Shown: positions 1-7,735, counted from the first letter of the stretch. The stretch is 7,833 bases of DNA from Acidobacteriota bacterium (GCA_021823305.1 JAKAOE010000073.1:1-7833), one strand, 5' to 3'. Translations and numbers: made by a program. The notes: generated by a model from the sequence alone, not told the origin.

Positions 1-1
1 T

Positions 2-631
2 CCGCGTCAGGCGAACGGCAGTCTGATGCGGGTGGATGGCGCGGTGGTTGGTTCCAGCCTGATCGGGCAGGGGTTCACGCAGCCGCAATACTTCCAGCCG
101 CGGCCCTCCGACGCCGGCGCCGGCTACGACGCCACGCGATCCGGCGGCTCGAACCTTGGACCGACCAGCGCGCGGCTCTTCCTGGGCGCGGTCAAGGCGG
201 TCAATGGGAAGACGACGGTCGTCTTCGACGGCATTGAGGATCGGCTGGTGCACTATTGCCTGGAGAACGGCCTGCCTTACACCGCCTCGCAGCCGCTGCG
301 GCGCTTCGAGGACGCCGACGGGAGGCTGGACGACGTCCGGCTGATCGAGGCTTTCCGCGACCGCAGGCACCCGCTGGTTTTCCGCGCCGAGGTGCCGATT
401 CCGGCGGACGCGGTGACCGGCTCGGCTTCCGGGCTCGACCCCGACATCAGCCCGGCGAACGCGGCGCTGCAGCTGGCGCGCGTCGCCCGCGCGCGCGGCG
501 TGGTGCCGGCGGCGCTGCGCCCGCTGCTGGCGCGCTACACCCAGGCGCCGACGTTCGGGCTGCTGGGCGAGGCGCGCGTCAACGTGCTCGAGATCAACCT
601 GGCGCTCGACCGGCGGTTTCCGCTGCATTAG
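2..631 (+). CDS. kdpC: K+-transporting P-type ATPase subunit C (KdpC), 5'-partial
   Basis: KdpC is the small membrane-anchored subunit of the high-affinity KdpFABC potassium pump and assists the catalytic KdpB subunit at the inner membrane. The frame is open to the left edge: codons before the ATG at 26 read RQANGSL, matching the conserved QANGSL that follows the N-terminal membrane helix in KdpC. The true start and anchor are therefore outside the window, and the ATG at 26 is internal. Visible family motifs are [28 protein letters not shown], then [20 protein letters not shown] and the C-terminal [16 protein letters not shown]. From GGSNL to SGLD there are about 99 residues, against about 47 in E. 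coli KdpC, so roughly 50 extra residues lie in the middle without breaking the frame. kdpA and kdpB are expected just left of the window. Identification is firm. Confidence 0.95.
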   Translation, partial: PRQANGSLMRVDGAVVGSSLIGQGFTQPQYFQPRPSDAGAGYDATRSGGSNLGPTSARLFLGAVKAVNGKTTVVFDGIEDRLVHYCLENGLPYTASQPLRRFEDADGRLDDVRLIEAFRDRRHPLVFRAEVPIPADAVTGSASGLDPDISPANAALQLARVARARGVVPAALRPLLARYTQAPTFGLLGEARVNVLEINLALDRRFPLH

Positions 632-659
632 CCACCTCCGGGCGGATACAGGCGGTGGC
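631..659 (+). terminator. Stem-loop immediately after kdpC
   Basis: An inverted repeat starts on the last base of the kdpC stop codon. GCCACC (631-636) pairs with GGTGGC (654-659), and after one mismatch CC (638-639) pairs with GG (651-652), leaving an 11-nt loop. No T-run follows, so it is not a classical intrinsic terminator. It may stabilise the kdp mRNA end or partly separate the kdp operon from the toxin-antitoxin genes. Confidence 0.3.
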
Positions 660-677
660 CTACCCAGAGCCGGGCGT

Positions 678-693
678 GTACCGTATGTGGTAC
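678..693 (+). promoter_or_regulatory. Palindrome upstream of toxin gene, possible TA operator
   Basis: GTACC (678-682) and GGTAC (689-693) form a perfect 5-bp inverted repeat with a 6-bp spacer, in the short gap between kdpC and the toxin gene. The right half overlaps a TGG-TACTCT segment (688-696) that resembles a weak extended -10 element; no good -35 is seen. Type II toxin-antitoxin operons are commonly repressed by their own HTH antitoxin at palindromes overlapping the promoter, so this is the best operator candidate here. It is short enough to arise by chance. Confidence 0.35.
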
Positions 694-711
694 TCTAGCC
701 GCGTGCGCAGA

Positions 712-1119
712 ATGCCCGGCCGTTCGGAGCGGGGAGGCGCCCGCCCGGGGGCGTTAGAAGACGGGGGCAAGCGGGTCCCGGCGATCTTCTATCGCACAGA
801 GGCAGGCGGCGAGCCGGTGCGGGGGTGGCTGAAAGAGATGCCGGCGGAGGACCGGAAGCGGATTGGGGAGGATGTGAAGACCGTCGAGTTTGGCTGGCCG
901 ATTGGAATGCCCGTTTGTCGCCCGCTGGGCGGCGGGCTTTTCGAGGTGAGGACGAGTCTGGCCCGGAATCGAATCGCGCGCGTTCTCTTTTACATCGACG
1001 CAAGGGGCCGGATGGTTTTGCTGCACGGGTTTATCAAGAAGGACCGGAGGACGCCGCAGTACGATTTGGATTTGGCGAAGAGCAATCGAGCCAAGCACCA
1101 GGGTGAGTTTGATGACTAA
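712..1119 (+). CDS. RelE/HigB-family toxin (phage Gp49-like) of a type II toxin-antitoxin pair
   Basis: Predicted 135-aa mRNA interferase-type toxin. From residue 22 the sequence follows the Gp49/HigB family closely: VPAIFYRTEAGGEPVRGWL, ED(V)KTVEFGWPIGMP (about 53-67), GLFEVRTSL, NRIARVLF and MVLLHGFIKK (101-110). These toxins usually cleave mRNA at ribosomes and are neutralised by the adjacent antitoxin. The start is uncertain. ATG 712 and ATG 685 are the only plausible in-frame starts before the family domain, neither has a convincing Shine-Dalgarno, and 712 still gives a 21-residue Arg/Gly-rich extension absent from most relatives. The stop overlaps the antitoxin start. Codons such as AGG, CGA, GGA, TTG, ATT and TGT are more frequent than in clpB or kdpD, consistent with acquisition by transfer. 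Cleavage activity is inferred from the family. Confidence 0.85.
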   Translation: MPGRSERGGARPGALEDGGKRVPAIFYRTEAGGEPVRGWLKEMPAEDRKRIGEDVKTVEFGWPIGMPVCRPLGGGLFEVRTSLARNRIARVLFYIDARGRMVLLHGFIKKDRRTPQYDLDLAKSNRAKHQGEFDD

Positions 1120-1438
1120 CAGGGCTAATGGCGGGCGACGGGGGCACAGCGGGTCGAGCTTTGACAGCTTTCTCGAGGAGGAGGGGATTCGAGGAGAGGT
1201 CGAGGCCGTTGCCATCAAGCGCGTGCTGGCGTGGCAGCTTGAGCAGGCCATGCAGAGGCGGCGGATGACGAAGCAGGCCATGGCGAGGCAGCTGCACACG
1301 AGCCGGTCGCAATTGGACCGGCTGCTGGATCCGAGCAATGTTTCCGTGACCCTGGATACCATCGCCCGGGCGGCGCGGGCGCTCGGCAAGCGGGTGATCA
1401 TTCGCGTCGCCGACGTGAAAGCGGCGAAGCGCGCGTAG
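1112..1438 (+). CDS. XRE/HigA-type helix-turn-helix antitoxin
   Basis: Predicted 108-aa DNA-binding antitoxin partner of the preceding toxin. SFDSFLEEEGI near the N terminus, then EVEAVAIKRVLAWQLEQAM, lead into a helix-turn-helix: MTKQAMARQLHTSRSQLDRLLDP, followed by NVSVTLDTIARAARALGKRV. This arrangement is typical of antitoxins paired with Gp49-like toxins. ATG 1112 is chosen over the in-frame GTG 1103 because a GGGTGAG Shine-Dalgarno (1101-1107) sits 4 nt before 1112; it gives an 8-bp overlap with the toxin, so the two are probably translationally coupled. The toxin-first order is that of HigBA-type modules. It is expected to bind and inhibit the toxin and to repress the shared promoter, perhaps at the 678-693 palindrome. 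The gene ends 24 bp before the convergent kdpE stop. Confidence 0.87.
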   Translation: MTNRANGGRRGHSGSSFDSFLEEEGIRGEVEAVAIKRVLAWQLEQAMQRRRMTKQAMARQLHTSRSQLDRLLDPSNVSVTLDTIARAARALGKRVIIRVADVKAAKRA

Positions 1439-1441
1439 GCC

Positions 1442-1462
1442 GCGCCGGGGCAGCGCCCGGTG

Positions 1463-1463
<1 letters not shown>
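1442..1463. terminator. Hairpin in the antitoxin/kdpE convergent gap
   Basis: GCGCCGGG (1442-1449) pairs with CCCGGTGC (1456-1463) through 8 bp, including one G-T wobble, with a 6-nt loop. It fills the gap between the two convergent stop codons and its right arm touches the last base of the kdpE stop. There is no U-tract on either strand, so any termination would be weak or factor-dependent. As the only structure between two operon ends it is the likeliest shared transcript end. Confidence 0.35.
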
Positions 1464-2138
<675 letters not shown>

Positions 2139-2167
<29 letters not shown>

Positions 2168-3572
2168 GTTCGGTTCCGGGGTGCGGCACGGGAAGCGTGA
2201 TTTGGAAACAGGAGCCTTGGCCGGGGGCGGAGGAGGCCTCGAGGCGGCCGCCGTGGGCCTGGACGATGCCGCGGGCGATGGCGAGGCCCATGCCGAGGCC
2301 GCCGGGGCGGGCGCGGCGGGCCTCGGGGCCGCGGTAGAAGCGGTCGAAGATGCGGGGCAGGCGGTCGGGGGCGATGCCGGGGCCCTGATCGCGGATCGCG
2401 ATGCGGGCCTCGCCGGCGCGCGCCTCGGCGGTGATGCGCACCAGGCTTTCGGGGGCGGAGTAGGCGGCGGCGTTGGCGAGCAGTTCGGTGAGCGCCTGGC
2501 TGAGCAGCGGGCCGTCGCCGGCGAGCAGCGGCAGGCCGGGGGCGAGCTGGAGGTCGAAGCGCCGGGGCGCGAGGCGGGCGCGCGCGATGGCGCTTTCCAG
2601 GACGTCGGCGAGCGCGACCGGCGCCGCCTTCAACTGCAGGGCGCCGGCCTCGATGCGGGCCATGTCGAGCACCGTCTGCACGATGCGGTTGAGATAGTCG
2701 CAGTCCTCGTTGATGGCCTCGAGCAGCTCGGCGCGCGCCGCGCCGGCCGCGCCGGGCTGCGCCTCGGCATCGAGCAGCGCGGTGGCGGCGGCCTTGATGG
2801 AGGTGAGCGGGGTGCGCAGATCGTGGGCGACGGAGTCGAGCAGCGCCGACTTCAGCGCCTCGCTCTCGCGCAGCGCTTCGAGGCGGCTGCGTTCGCGTTG
2901 GACGCGGGCGCGTTCGAGCGCGATGGCCACCAGTCCGGCGACGGCGTCGCCGGTCTCGGCTTGGAGCGGCGGGGCATCGAATGGCGCGCTCTCGCGCTTG
3001 GCGATGTGGAGCACGCCGAACTCGTCCTGGCCGACGCGCAGCGGCCAGTGCTGCGGGAAGGGGCCGGGCGGCGCCGGCGCGCGGCCGGGGAGTTCGAGCC
3101 AGACGTCGTCGAAGGCAAAGATCGCCACCAGGGCGCGCTCGATGGCGGCGGCGGGCTCGTCGGGCGGCGCCAGCAGGGTGGCGCGGCTGAGCTCGTAGAG
3201 CTGCGCGATCTCGCGCTGACGCTGTTCCGCGGCGCGCGCCTGGCGGCGCGCCGAGGCGGAGAGTTCGCTGGCGACCACGGCGGTGATGAGGAAGGTGACG
3301 AGCGCGATCCAGTTGCGCGGGTCGTCGATGGTGAAGGTGCCGAGCGGCGGGAGGAAGAAGAAGTTGTACTGCGCCGCCGCGGCGAGCGAGGCGAGCAGCG
3401 CCTCGGGCAGGCCGAAGACGCTGGCGGCGGCGAGCACCGCCAGCAGGTAGGCGAAGCCCACGGTGCTGGCGTTGACGCCGGGCAGGGCGCGGAAGCCGAG
3501 CGTGATGGCGGCGGTGAGCGCCAGCGCCGCCAGCGCCTGGAAGACCCGCCGCCGAGCTTCACGCTGCGCCAC
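2139..3572 (-). CDS. kdpD: KdpD-like DUF4118 sensor histidine kinase without the KdpD N-terminal domain
   Basis: A 477-aa inner-membrane histidine kinase and predicted partner of KdpE. In order: hydrophobic DUF4118 segments (about 11-105, with YLLAVLAAASVFGLPEALLAS and AAAAQYNFFFLPPLGTF), a linker and GAF-like region (about 115-220), a HisKA domain with H250 in SVAHDLRTPLTSIKAA, and a HATPase domain with N box around N367, DQGPGI (395-400), IFDRFYRG (408-415) and GLGMGLAI (425-432). E. coli KdpD is about 894 aa; its cytoplasmic N-terminal KdpD and USP-like domains are missing here. This is not a start-choice artefact, because an in-frame TAA lies 3 nt upstream of the GTG start at 3572 and htpX ends 24 bp upstream. 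Potassium/turgor sensing by the N-terminal part must be absent or supplied by another protein. kdpD is used in the broad sense. Confidence 0.85.
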
Positions 3573-3596
3573 GCCTTAGCCTAACGAATTTCGGGT

Positions 3597-4460
3597 TTAG
3601 TTGCGCTCAATGTAGGCAGCCTCGTCGTGGCCGAGGAGGCGGGCGACGCGCGAGGGGATGGGGGGATGGGTGGAGAACAAGCCGGCCAGCATCTGGCGGG
3701 TGCGCGGGGCGATGATGAACAAGTGCGCAGTCGAGGGCGAAGCCAGCATGGGCCGCTGTTTGGCGTAGGCGTCGAGCTTTTGCAGGGCGCGCGCCAGCGC
3801 CTGCGGGTTGCCGGTCCAGTGGGCGCCGGAGGCGTCGGCGGCGTACTCGCGCGAGCGCGAGATGGCCAACTGGATCATCAATGCCGCGATGGGGGCGACG
3901 ATCATCAGGGCGAGCGCGCCGAGGGCGCCGCCCTCGCGCTCGTCGCGGCCGCCGAAGCCGCCGAAGAGCGCGGCCCAGCCGGCCATGCGCGCGATCAGCA
4001 TGATCGCGCCGGCGAGCGTGGCGGCGATGGAGCTGATCAGGATGTCGCGATTGCGGACGTGGCCGAGCTCGTGGGCGAGCACGCCTTCGAGCTCCTCATC
4101 GTTGAGCAGGGCGAGGATGCCGCGCGTGACCGCGACGGAGGCGTGCTGGGGGTTGCGGCCGGTGGCGAAGGCGTTGGGCGAGTCGGTGGGGATGAGGTAG
4201 ACCTTGGGCATGGGCAGGTTTTCCCGCCCGCTCAGGCCCTCGAGGATGCGGTAGACGTTGGGCAACTGTTCGCGCGTCACCGGCTGCGCGTTGTAGGTCT
4301 TCAGCGCGATCTTGTCGCTGTAGAAGTAGGAGACGAAGTTCATCACCGCGGCGAAGGCGAAGGCCAGGATGAGGCCGGTTTCGCCGCCCAGCCAGTTGCC
4401 GATCAGCATCAGCAACAGCGTCAGCGCGGTCATCAGAAACGCAGTCTTGAACAGCTGCAT
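3597..4460 (-). CDS. htpX: HtpX-family membrane zinc metalloprotease (M48)
   Basis: A 287-aa inner-membrane protease that degrades misfolded membrane proteins, acting alongside FtsH in well-studied bacteria. The zinc site is HELGH (130-134), with E205 in SRSREYAADA as the expected third ligand; both motifs are intact. Four hydrophobic stretches (about 5-24, 28-46, 141-168, 180-200) give the usual HtpX topology. SDKIALKTYNAQPV, PNAFATGRNPQHASVAVT and the C-terminal FSTHPPIPSRVARL are also family features, and the length is normal. ATG 4460 is preceded by a good GGAGGG Shine-Dalgarno with 7-nt spacing. The gene starts 14 bp after clpB and is followed after 24 bp by the kinase gene, so it probably belongs to the heat-shock transcription unit. 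Confidence 0.95.
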   Translation of the reverse strand: MQLFKTAFLMTALTLLLMLIGNWLGGETGLILAFAFAAVMNFVSYFYSDKIALKTYNAQPVTREQLPNVYRILEGLSGRENLPMPKVYLIPTDSPNAFATGRNPQHASVAVTRGILALLNDEELEGVLAHELGHVRNRDILISSIAATLAGAIMLIARMAGWAALFGGFGGRDEREGGALGALALMIVAPIAALMIQLAISRSREYAADASGAHWTGNPQALARALQKLDAYAKQRPMLASPSTAHLFIIAPRTRQMLAGLFSTHPPIPSRVARLLGHDEAAYIERN

Positions 4461-4474
4461 AATGGGACCCTCCG

Positions 4475-7093
4475 TTAGCGCCCGGCGTTGCTCTCGACGG
4501 CGGCGTGGACGGGATGGAACAGCAGGCCATCACCGCCCGGCGCCAGCACCGCTTCCACCGTCTGGCCGGGCAGAACCTCTCCCTTAAGAATCGCACTGGC
4601 GAGCGGATTTTGCACGAGGCGCTGCAGCGCCCGCTTGAGCGGCCGTGCGCCGTACTGCGGGTCGTAGCCCTGGCGCAGCACCAGATCGCGCGCCGCCGGC
4701 GCCAGGGTGAGGCCGATGCCGCGCTCCGCCAGCATGGCGCGCAACTGGCCGAGCTGGAGCTCGACGATCGGGGCCAACTGCTCGCGATCGAGCGCGTGGA
4801 AGATCACCATCTCGTCGACGCGGTTGAGGAACTCGGGGCGGAAGTGGGTGCGCACCGTGTCCATGACCTGGCGGCGCGCGGCGTCGTCCATCTCGCCCTG
4901 CAGGAACTGGCTGCCGAGGTTCGAGGTCATGATGATCACGGTGTTACGGAAATCCACGGTGCGGCCCTTGCCGTCGGTGAGGCGGCCGTCGTCGAGCACC
5001 TGGAGCAGGGCGTTGAAGACCTCGGGATGGGCCTTCTCGATTTCGTCGAGCAGGAGCACGGCGTAGGGGCGACGGCGGACGCGCTCGGTCAACTGGCCGC
5101 CCTCCTCGTAGCCGACGTAGCCGGGCGGGGCGCCGATGAGGCGCGCGACGGAGTGCTTTTCCATGTACTCGCTCATATCGAGGCGGACCATGGCGTGCTC
5201 GTCGTCGAAGAGGAACTCGGCGAGGGCGCGGGCGAGCTCGGTTTTGCCGACGCCGGTGGGGCCGAGGAAGAGGAAGCTGCCGATGGGGCGGCGCGGGTCG
5301 CTGAGGCCGGCGCGGGAGCGGCGGATGGCGTCCGAGACCAGGCGCACGGCCTCGTCCTGGCCGACGACGCGCTCGTGCAGGCGCTCCTCCATGTGGACCA
5401 GCTTTTCCTTTTCGCCCTCGAGCATGCGCGACACCGGGATGCGGGTCCACTTGGAGACGACGGCGGCGATCTCAGCCTCGCTCACCTCCTCGTGCAGCAG
5501 GCGTTCGCCGGCCTGCTTTTCCTCGAGCTTGCGGCTGGCCTCGGCCAACTGGCGCTCGAGCTGGGCGCGCAGGCCGAAGCGGATCTCGGCGACGCGGCTG
5601 AGGTTGGCCTGGCGTTCGGCCTGCTCCTCCTCGATCTGGAGGGCGTCGAGCTTGGCCTTGATCTCGCGCACCTGCTGGATTTCGGCTTTTTCGTTCTCCC
5701 AGCGGCCGCGCAGCGCCTCGACCTGCTCGCGCAGGTCGGCGATCTCGCGCTCGAGCCGGCGGATGCGCTCCTTGGAGCCCTTGTCCTTTTCCTTTTCGAG
5801 CGCGGTGCGTTCGATCTCGAGCTGGGTGAGGCGGCGCTCGAGGGTTTCGATCTCGACCGGGCGGGAGTCGAGCTGCATGCGCAGCGCGGCGGCGGCCTCA
5901 TCCACCAGATCGATGGCCTTGTCGGGCAGGAAGCGGTCGGCGATGTAGCGGGCGGAGAGGCGCGCGGCGGCCACCAGGGCGCCGTCCTGGATGCGCACGC
6001 CGTGATGGATCTCGTAGCGCTCCTTGAGGCCGCGCAGGATGGCGACGGTGTCCTCGACGGTGGGCTCGCCGACCAGCACGGGCTGGAAGCGGCGCTCGAG
6101 GGCGGCGTCCTTCTCGATGTATTTCTTGTACTCGTTGAGCGTGGTGGCGCCGATGGCGCGCAGCTCGCCGCGGGCGAGCGCGGGCTTGAGCATGTTGCTC
6201 GCATCCATGGCGCCTTCGGCGGCGCCGGCGCCGACCAGGGTGTGCAGCTCGTCAATGAAGAGGATGACCTCGCCCTGGGCCTCCTCGATCTCCTTGAGCA
6301 CCGCCTTGAGCCGGTCCTCGAACTCGCCGCGGTACTTCGCGCCGGCGACCATGGCGCCCAGATCCAATCCGACGACGCGCTTGGTTTTGAGCACCTCGGG
6401 GACGTCGCCGGCGACGATCCGGCGGGCGAGGCCCTCGACGATGGCGGTTTTGCCCACGCCGGGCTCGCCGATCAGCACCGGGTTGTTCTTGGTGCGGCGG
6501 GAGAGCACCTGGATGACGCGGCGGATTTCCTCGTCGCGGCCGATCACGGGATCAAGCTTGCCCTTGCGCGCCAGCTCGGTGAGGTCGCGGGCGTAGCGTT
6601 CGAGCGCCTGGTACTTGGCTTCGGGATTCTGGTCGGTGACGCGCTGCGCGCCGCGGATGGACTGCAGCGCCTGCAGCACGCGCTCGGCGGTGACGCCGTG
6701 GCGGGCGAGCAGCGATTGCGCCGGGTCGCCCTTGACGTCGAGCAGGCCGAGGAGGAGATGCTCGGTGGAGACGAAGTCATCCTTGAACTTGTCGGCGTGG
6801 CGGAAGGCGGCTTCGAGCACCTGGCCCAGGGCGGGCGAGAGGCCGCGATCGACGCTGGCGCCTTCGACGCGCGGGCGCTGGGACAGCTCCTGCTGCGTTT
6901 CGGCCGCGAGCGCGCCGGCGTTGACACCGAGGCGCTGCAGCGTGGGTCCGATGACGCCCTCGCGATCGGCGAGCAGGGCGGCGAGCAGGTGCAGCGGCTC
7001 GATCGCGGCCTGCTGATGCTCGACGGCGAGCGAGCGGGCGGATTCGAGCGCCTCCTGCGACTTCACGGTGAGTTTGTCGAATCGGATTGGCAT
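4475..7093 (-). CDS. clpB: ATP-dependent protein disaggregase ClpB
   Basis: An 872-aa Hsp100 hexameric chaperone that pulls polypeptides out of aggregates together with DnaK and small heat-shock proteins. The N-terminal repeat domain (1-150) opens with [18 protein letters not shown]-1 has Walker A GEPGVGKT (209-216), pore-loop Y254 in AKYRGEFE, Walker B ending D281-E282, and arginine fingers R334/R335. A charged coiled-coil middle domain (about 409-530) distinguishes ClpB from ClpA and ClpC. AAA-2 has Walker A GPTGVGKT (611-618), pore-loop Y659 in GYVGYEEGG, Walker B ending D683-E684, and the C-terminal [11 protein letters not shown]. All key residues are intact and the length is normal. ATG 7093 fits the family N terminus, but no purine-rich Shine-Dalgarno precedes it; a strong GC hairpin lies 7 nt upstream instead. 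It is second in the operon after hsp20. Confidence 0.98.
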   Translation of the reverse strand: MPIRFDKLTVKSQEALESARSLAVEHQQAAIEPLHLLAALLADREGVIGPTLQRLGVNAGALAAETQQELSQRPRVEGASVDRGLSPALGQVLEAAFRHADKFKDDFVSTEHLLLGLLDVKGDPAQSLLARHGVTAERVLQALQSIRGAQRVTDQNPEAKYQALERYARDLTELARKGKLDPVIGRDEEIRRVIQVLSRRTKNNPVLIGEPGVGKTAIVEGLARRIVAGDVPEVLKTKRVVGLDLGAMVAGAKYRGEFEDRLKAVLKEIEEAQGEVILFIDELHTLVGAGAAEGAMDASNMLKPALARGELRAIGATTLNEYKKYIEKDAALERRFQPVLVGEPTVEDTVAILRGLKERYEIHHGVRIQDGALVAAARLSARYIADRFLPDKAIDLVDEAAAALRMQLDSRPVEIETLERRLTQLEIERTALEKEKDKGSKERIRRLEREIADLREQVEALRGRWENEKAEIQQVREIKAKLDALQIEEEQAERQANLSRVAEIRFGLRAQLERQLAEASRKLEEKQAGERLLHEEVSEAEIAAVVSKWTRIPVSRMLEGEKEKLVHMEERLHERVVGQDEAVRLVSDAIRRSRAGLSDPRRPIGSFLFLGPTGVGKTELARALAEFLFDDEHAMVRLDMSEYMEKHSVARLIGAPPGYVGYEEGGQLTERVRRRPYAVLLLDEIEKAHPEVFNALLQVLDDGRLTDGKGRTVDFRNTVIIMTSNLGSQFLQGEMDDAARRQVMDTVRTHFRPEFLNRVDEMVIFHALDREQLAPIVELQLGQLRAMLAERGIGLTLAPAARDLVLRQGYDPQYGARPLKRALQRLVQNPLASAILKGEVLPGQTVEAVLAPGGDGLLFHPVHAAVESNAGR

Positions 7094-7100
7094 TTTATTG

Positions 7101-7127
7101 GCGCGGGACCCCGCGCGGTTTCACCGC
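7101..7127 (-). promoter_or_regulatory. Overlapping GC hairpins in the clpB leader
   Basis: Just upstream of the clpB ATG, 7101-7116 is a near-perfect palindrome: GCGCGGG pairs with CCCGCGC around 2 nt (or 6 bp with a 4-nt loop). An adjacent inverted repeat, GCGGT (7115-7119) with ACCGC (7123-7127), shares two bases with it, so the two hairpins are partly exclusive. The only G-rich stretch that could serve as a ribosome site lies inside the palindrome. This could limit or switch clpB translation. The function is inferred from position only. Confidence 0.4.
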
Positions 7128-7139
7128 ACGACCTGCTTA

Positions 7140-7186
7140 CCGGAGCGCCGGCCCGGGTCCCTGAGAATCCCAGCCCGGCGCTCCGG
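7140..7186 (-). repeat. 12-bp perfect inverted repeat between hsp20 and clpB
   Basis: CCGGAGCGCCGG (7140-7151) is the exact reverse complement of CCGGCGCTCCGG (7175-7186), with a 23-nt loop that may hold a short GGG/CCC inner stem (7155-7157 with 7169-7171). It starts 13 bp after the hsp20 stop. Without a U-run it is unlikely to be a full intrinsic terminator. A stem this stable between two operon genes typically protects the upstream message or causes partial termination, which would let Hsp20 be made in excess of ClpB. A dispersed GC-rich chromosomal repeat unit is the alternative. Confidence 0.6.
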
Positions 7187-7199
7187 CTCCTCCTGGGGT

Positions 7200-7568
7200 T
7201 CAGGCGACTTTCACTTCGATTTGCTTCGGCTTGGTGTCCTCCCGGCGGGGCAGCGTGAGGCTGAGCACGCCGTCGGTCAACTTGGCCTCGATCCCCTGCC
7301 GGTGGACAAACTCCGGCAAGAGGAAGATGCGGCTGAAGCTGCCGTAGGGGCGCTCGACGCGATGGTAGGTGTCGGGGTTGGCGTTCAACTTGCGCTCCCC
7401 CTTAATCGTAACCGTGTCGTCCTCGACGGAGATTTCGATCTCCTCGCGCTTGACGCCGGGCAGGTCGAGTTGGAGCTGATAGCCGCTCTCGGTCTCGACC
7501 ACGTCGGCCCGCGGGGCCCAATCGCTGGCGGTGCTGTACTGCCGTTCCTGCAAAACCAATGTCGTCAT
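7200..7568 (-). CDS. Small heat-shock protein, Hsp20/alpha-crystallin family
   Basis: A 122-aa ATP-independent holdase that binds unfolding proteins and hands them to DnaK/ClpB. A short N-terminal arm precedes the alpha-crystallin domain (about 18-108): ADVVETESGYQLQLDLPGVK, EEIEISVEDDTVTIKGERK, RPYGSFSRIFLLP, then the signature A-x4-GVL as AKLTDGVLSLTLP (95-107). The C-terminal I-x-V oligomerisation motif is I117-E-V119. ATG 7568 is preferred to the in-frame TTG at 7604 because a GAGAGGA Shine-Dalgarno (7585-7579) precedes it with 10-nt spacing, and the TTG would add 12 residues lacking family similarity and run through the leader structure. It is the first gene of the hsp20-clpB-htpX-kdpD-kdpE unit, behind a strong promoter and a possible RNA thermometer. 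Confidence 0.95.
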   Translation of the reverse strand: MTTLVLQERQYSTASDWAPRADVVETESGYQLQLDLPGVKREEIEISVEDDTVTIKGERKLNANPDTYHRVERPYGSFSRIFLLPEFVHRQGIEAKLTDGVLSLTLPRREDTKPKQIEVKVA

Positions 7569-7569
7569 G

Positions 7570-7614
7570 GCTGCTGATTCCTCTCTGCGCCGAATCGTCG
7601 GCAAAATCTACTGC
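7570..7614 (-). promoter_or_regulatory. Candidate fourU-like RNA thermometer in the hsp20 leader
   Basis: On the - strand RNA, GCAGUAGAUUUU (7614-7603) pairs with GGAAUCAGCAGC (7581-7570). The ten pairs include three G-U wobbles, interrupted by two symmetric A/A mismatches. Inside lies a perfect hairpin, GCCGA (7602-7598) with UCGGC (7593-7589) and loop CGAU, then a 7-nt unpaired GCAGAGA. The four U's face GGAA, so the 3' half of the GAGAGGA ribosome site is covered, and the helix ends 1 nt before the AUG. Weak U-G and mismatched pairs over the Shine-Dalgarno are hallmarks of fourU and related thermometers of heat-shock genes. The pairing is read directly; the temperature response is inferred. 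Confidence 0.6.
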
Positions 7615-7621
7615 TTTTAGA

Positions 7622-7650
7622 ATCATAAAATATGCGTGTTAGCTTGTCAA
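7622..7650 (-). promoter_or_regulatory. Near-consensus sigma-70 promoter of hsp20
   Basis: A perfect -35 TTGACA (7650-7645) is followed by a 17-bp spacer and the -10 TATGAT (7627-7622, five of six consensus bases). Start of transcription at about 7615 would give a leader of about 46-47 nt that begins at the 5' arm of the proposed thermometer helix. A CTTG-T-CAAG dyad (7643-7651) covers the -35 and could bind a regulator, but no CIRCE element or HspR-type repeat is recognisable. Confidence 0.8.
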
Positions 7651-7660
7651 GTATTTGGCG

Positions 7661-7700
7661 AAGAAATTTTTTTAGGTTTGTTTTCAATGACTTGATTTGT
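7661..7700 (-). promoter_or_regulatory. AT-rich tract upstream of the hsp20 promoter
   Basis: In an otherwise very GC-rich sequence, this stretch just upstream of the -35 box is mostly A and T, including a run of seven T's (7667-7673). On the - strand this places an A-tract where UP elements contact RNA polymerase alpha subunits. It also contains an imperfect TCAA/TTGA dyad (7684-7687 with 7692-7695). It probably strengthens the promoter. Confidence 0.45.
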
Positions 7701-7708
7701 TTCCGACT

Positions 7709-7725
7709 GGCCGCTGTGGCTGGCC
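7709..7725. terminator. Weak stem-loop after the right-edge gene
   Basis: GGCCGC (7709-7714) pairs with GC and GGCC (7719-7720, 7722-7725) with one bulged base and a TGTG loop. It lies 10 bp past the stop of the gene entering from the right. The only T-run (TTTT, 7726-7729) follows on the + strand, the wrong side for that gene, so termination of the - strand transcript would depend on other factors. Confidence 0.25.
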
Positions 7726-7735
7726 TTTTGCCGGT

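Noticed and set aside
26..28. ATG 26 as the kdpC start
   Set aside because: Upstream codons continue conserved KdpC sequence (QANGSL), so the gene starts outside the window.
256..711. N-terminal extension of the toxin frame back to 256
   Set aside because: It overlaps kdpC out of frame and reads as Arg/Ala/Gly-rich shadow sequence; the toxin family domain begins only near 775.
1103..1105. GTG 1103 as the antitoxin start
   Set aside because: It lies inside the GGGTGAG ribosome site that fits ATG 1112.
4505..7258. 917-codon + strand open frame opposite clpB
   Set aside because: It is in exact codon register with clpB; such mirror frames stay open because GC-rich genes avoid TTA, CTA and TCA codons. 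The translation is low-complexity Ala/Gly/Leu/Asp/Glu and matches no family, while clpB has every expected motif.
7569..7604. TTG 7604 as the hsp20 start
   Set aside because: It would place coding sequence over the leader hairpin and add 12 residues without family similarity; ATG 7568 has its own ribosome site.
7569..7735. CIRCE, HAIR or sigma-32 elements upstream of hsp20
   Set aside because: No TTAGCACTC-type or CTTGAGT-type paired repeats, and no CCCCAT-like -10 at the right distance from the CTTGACA.
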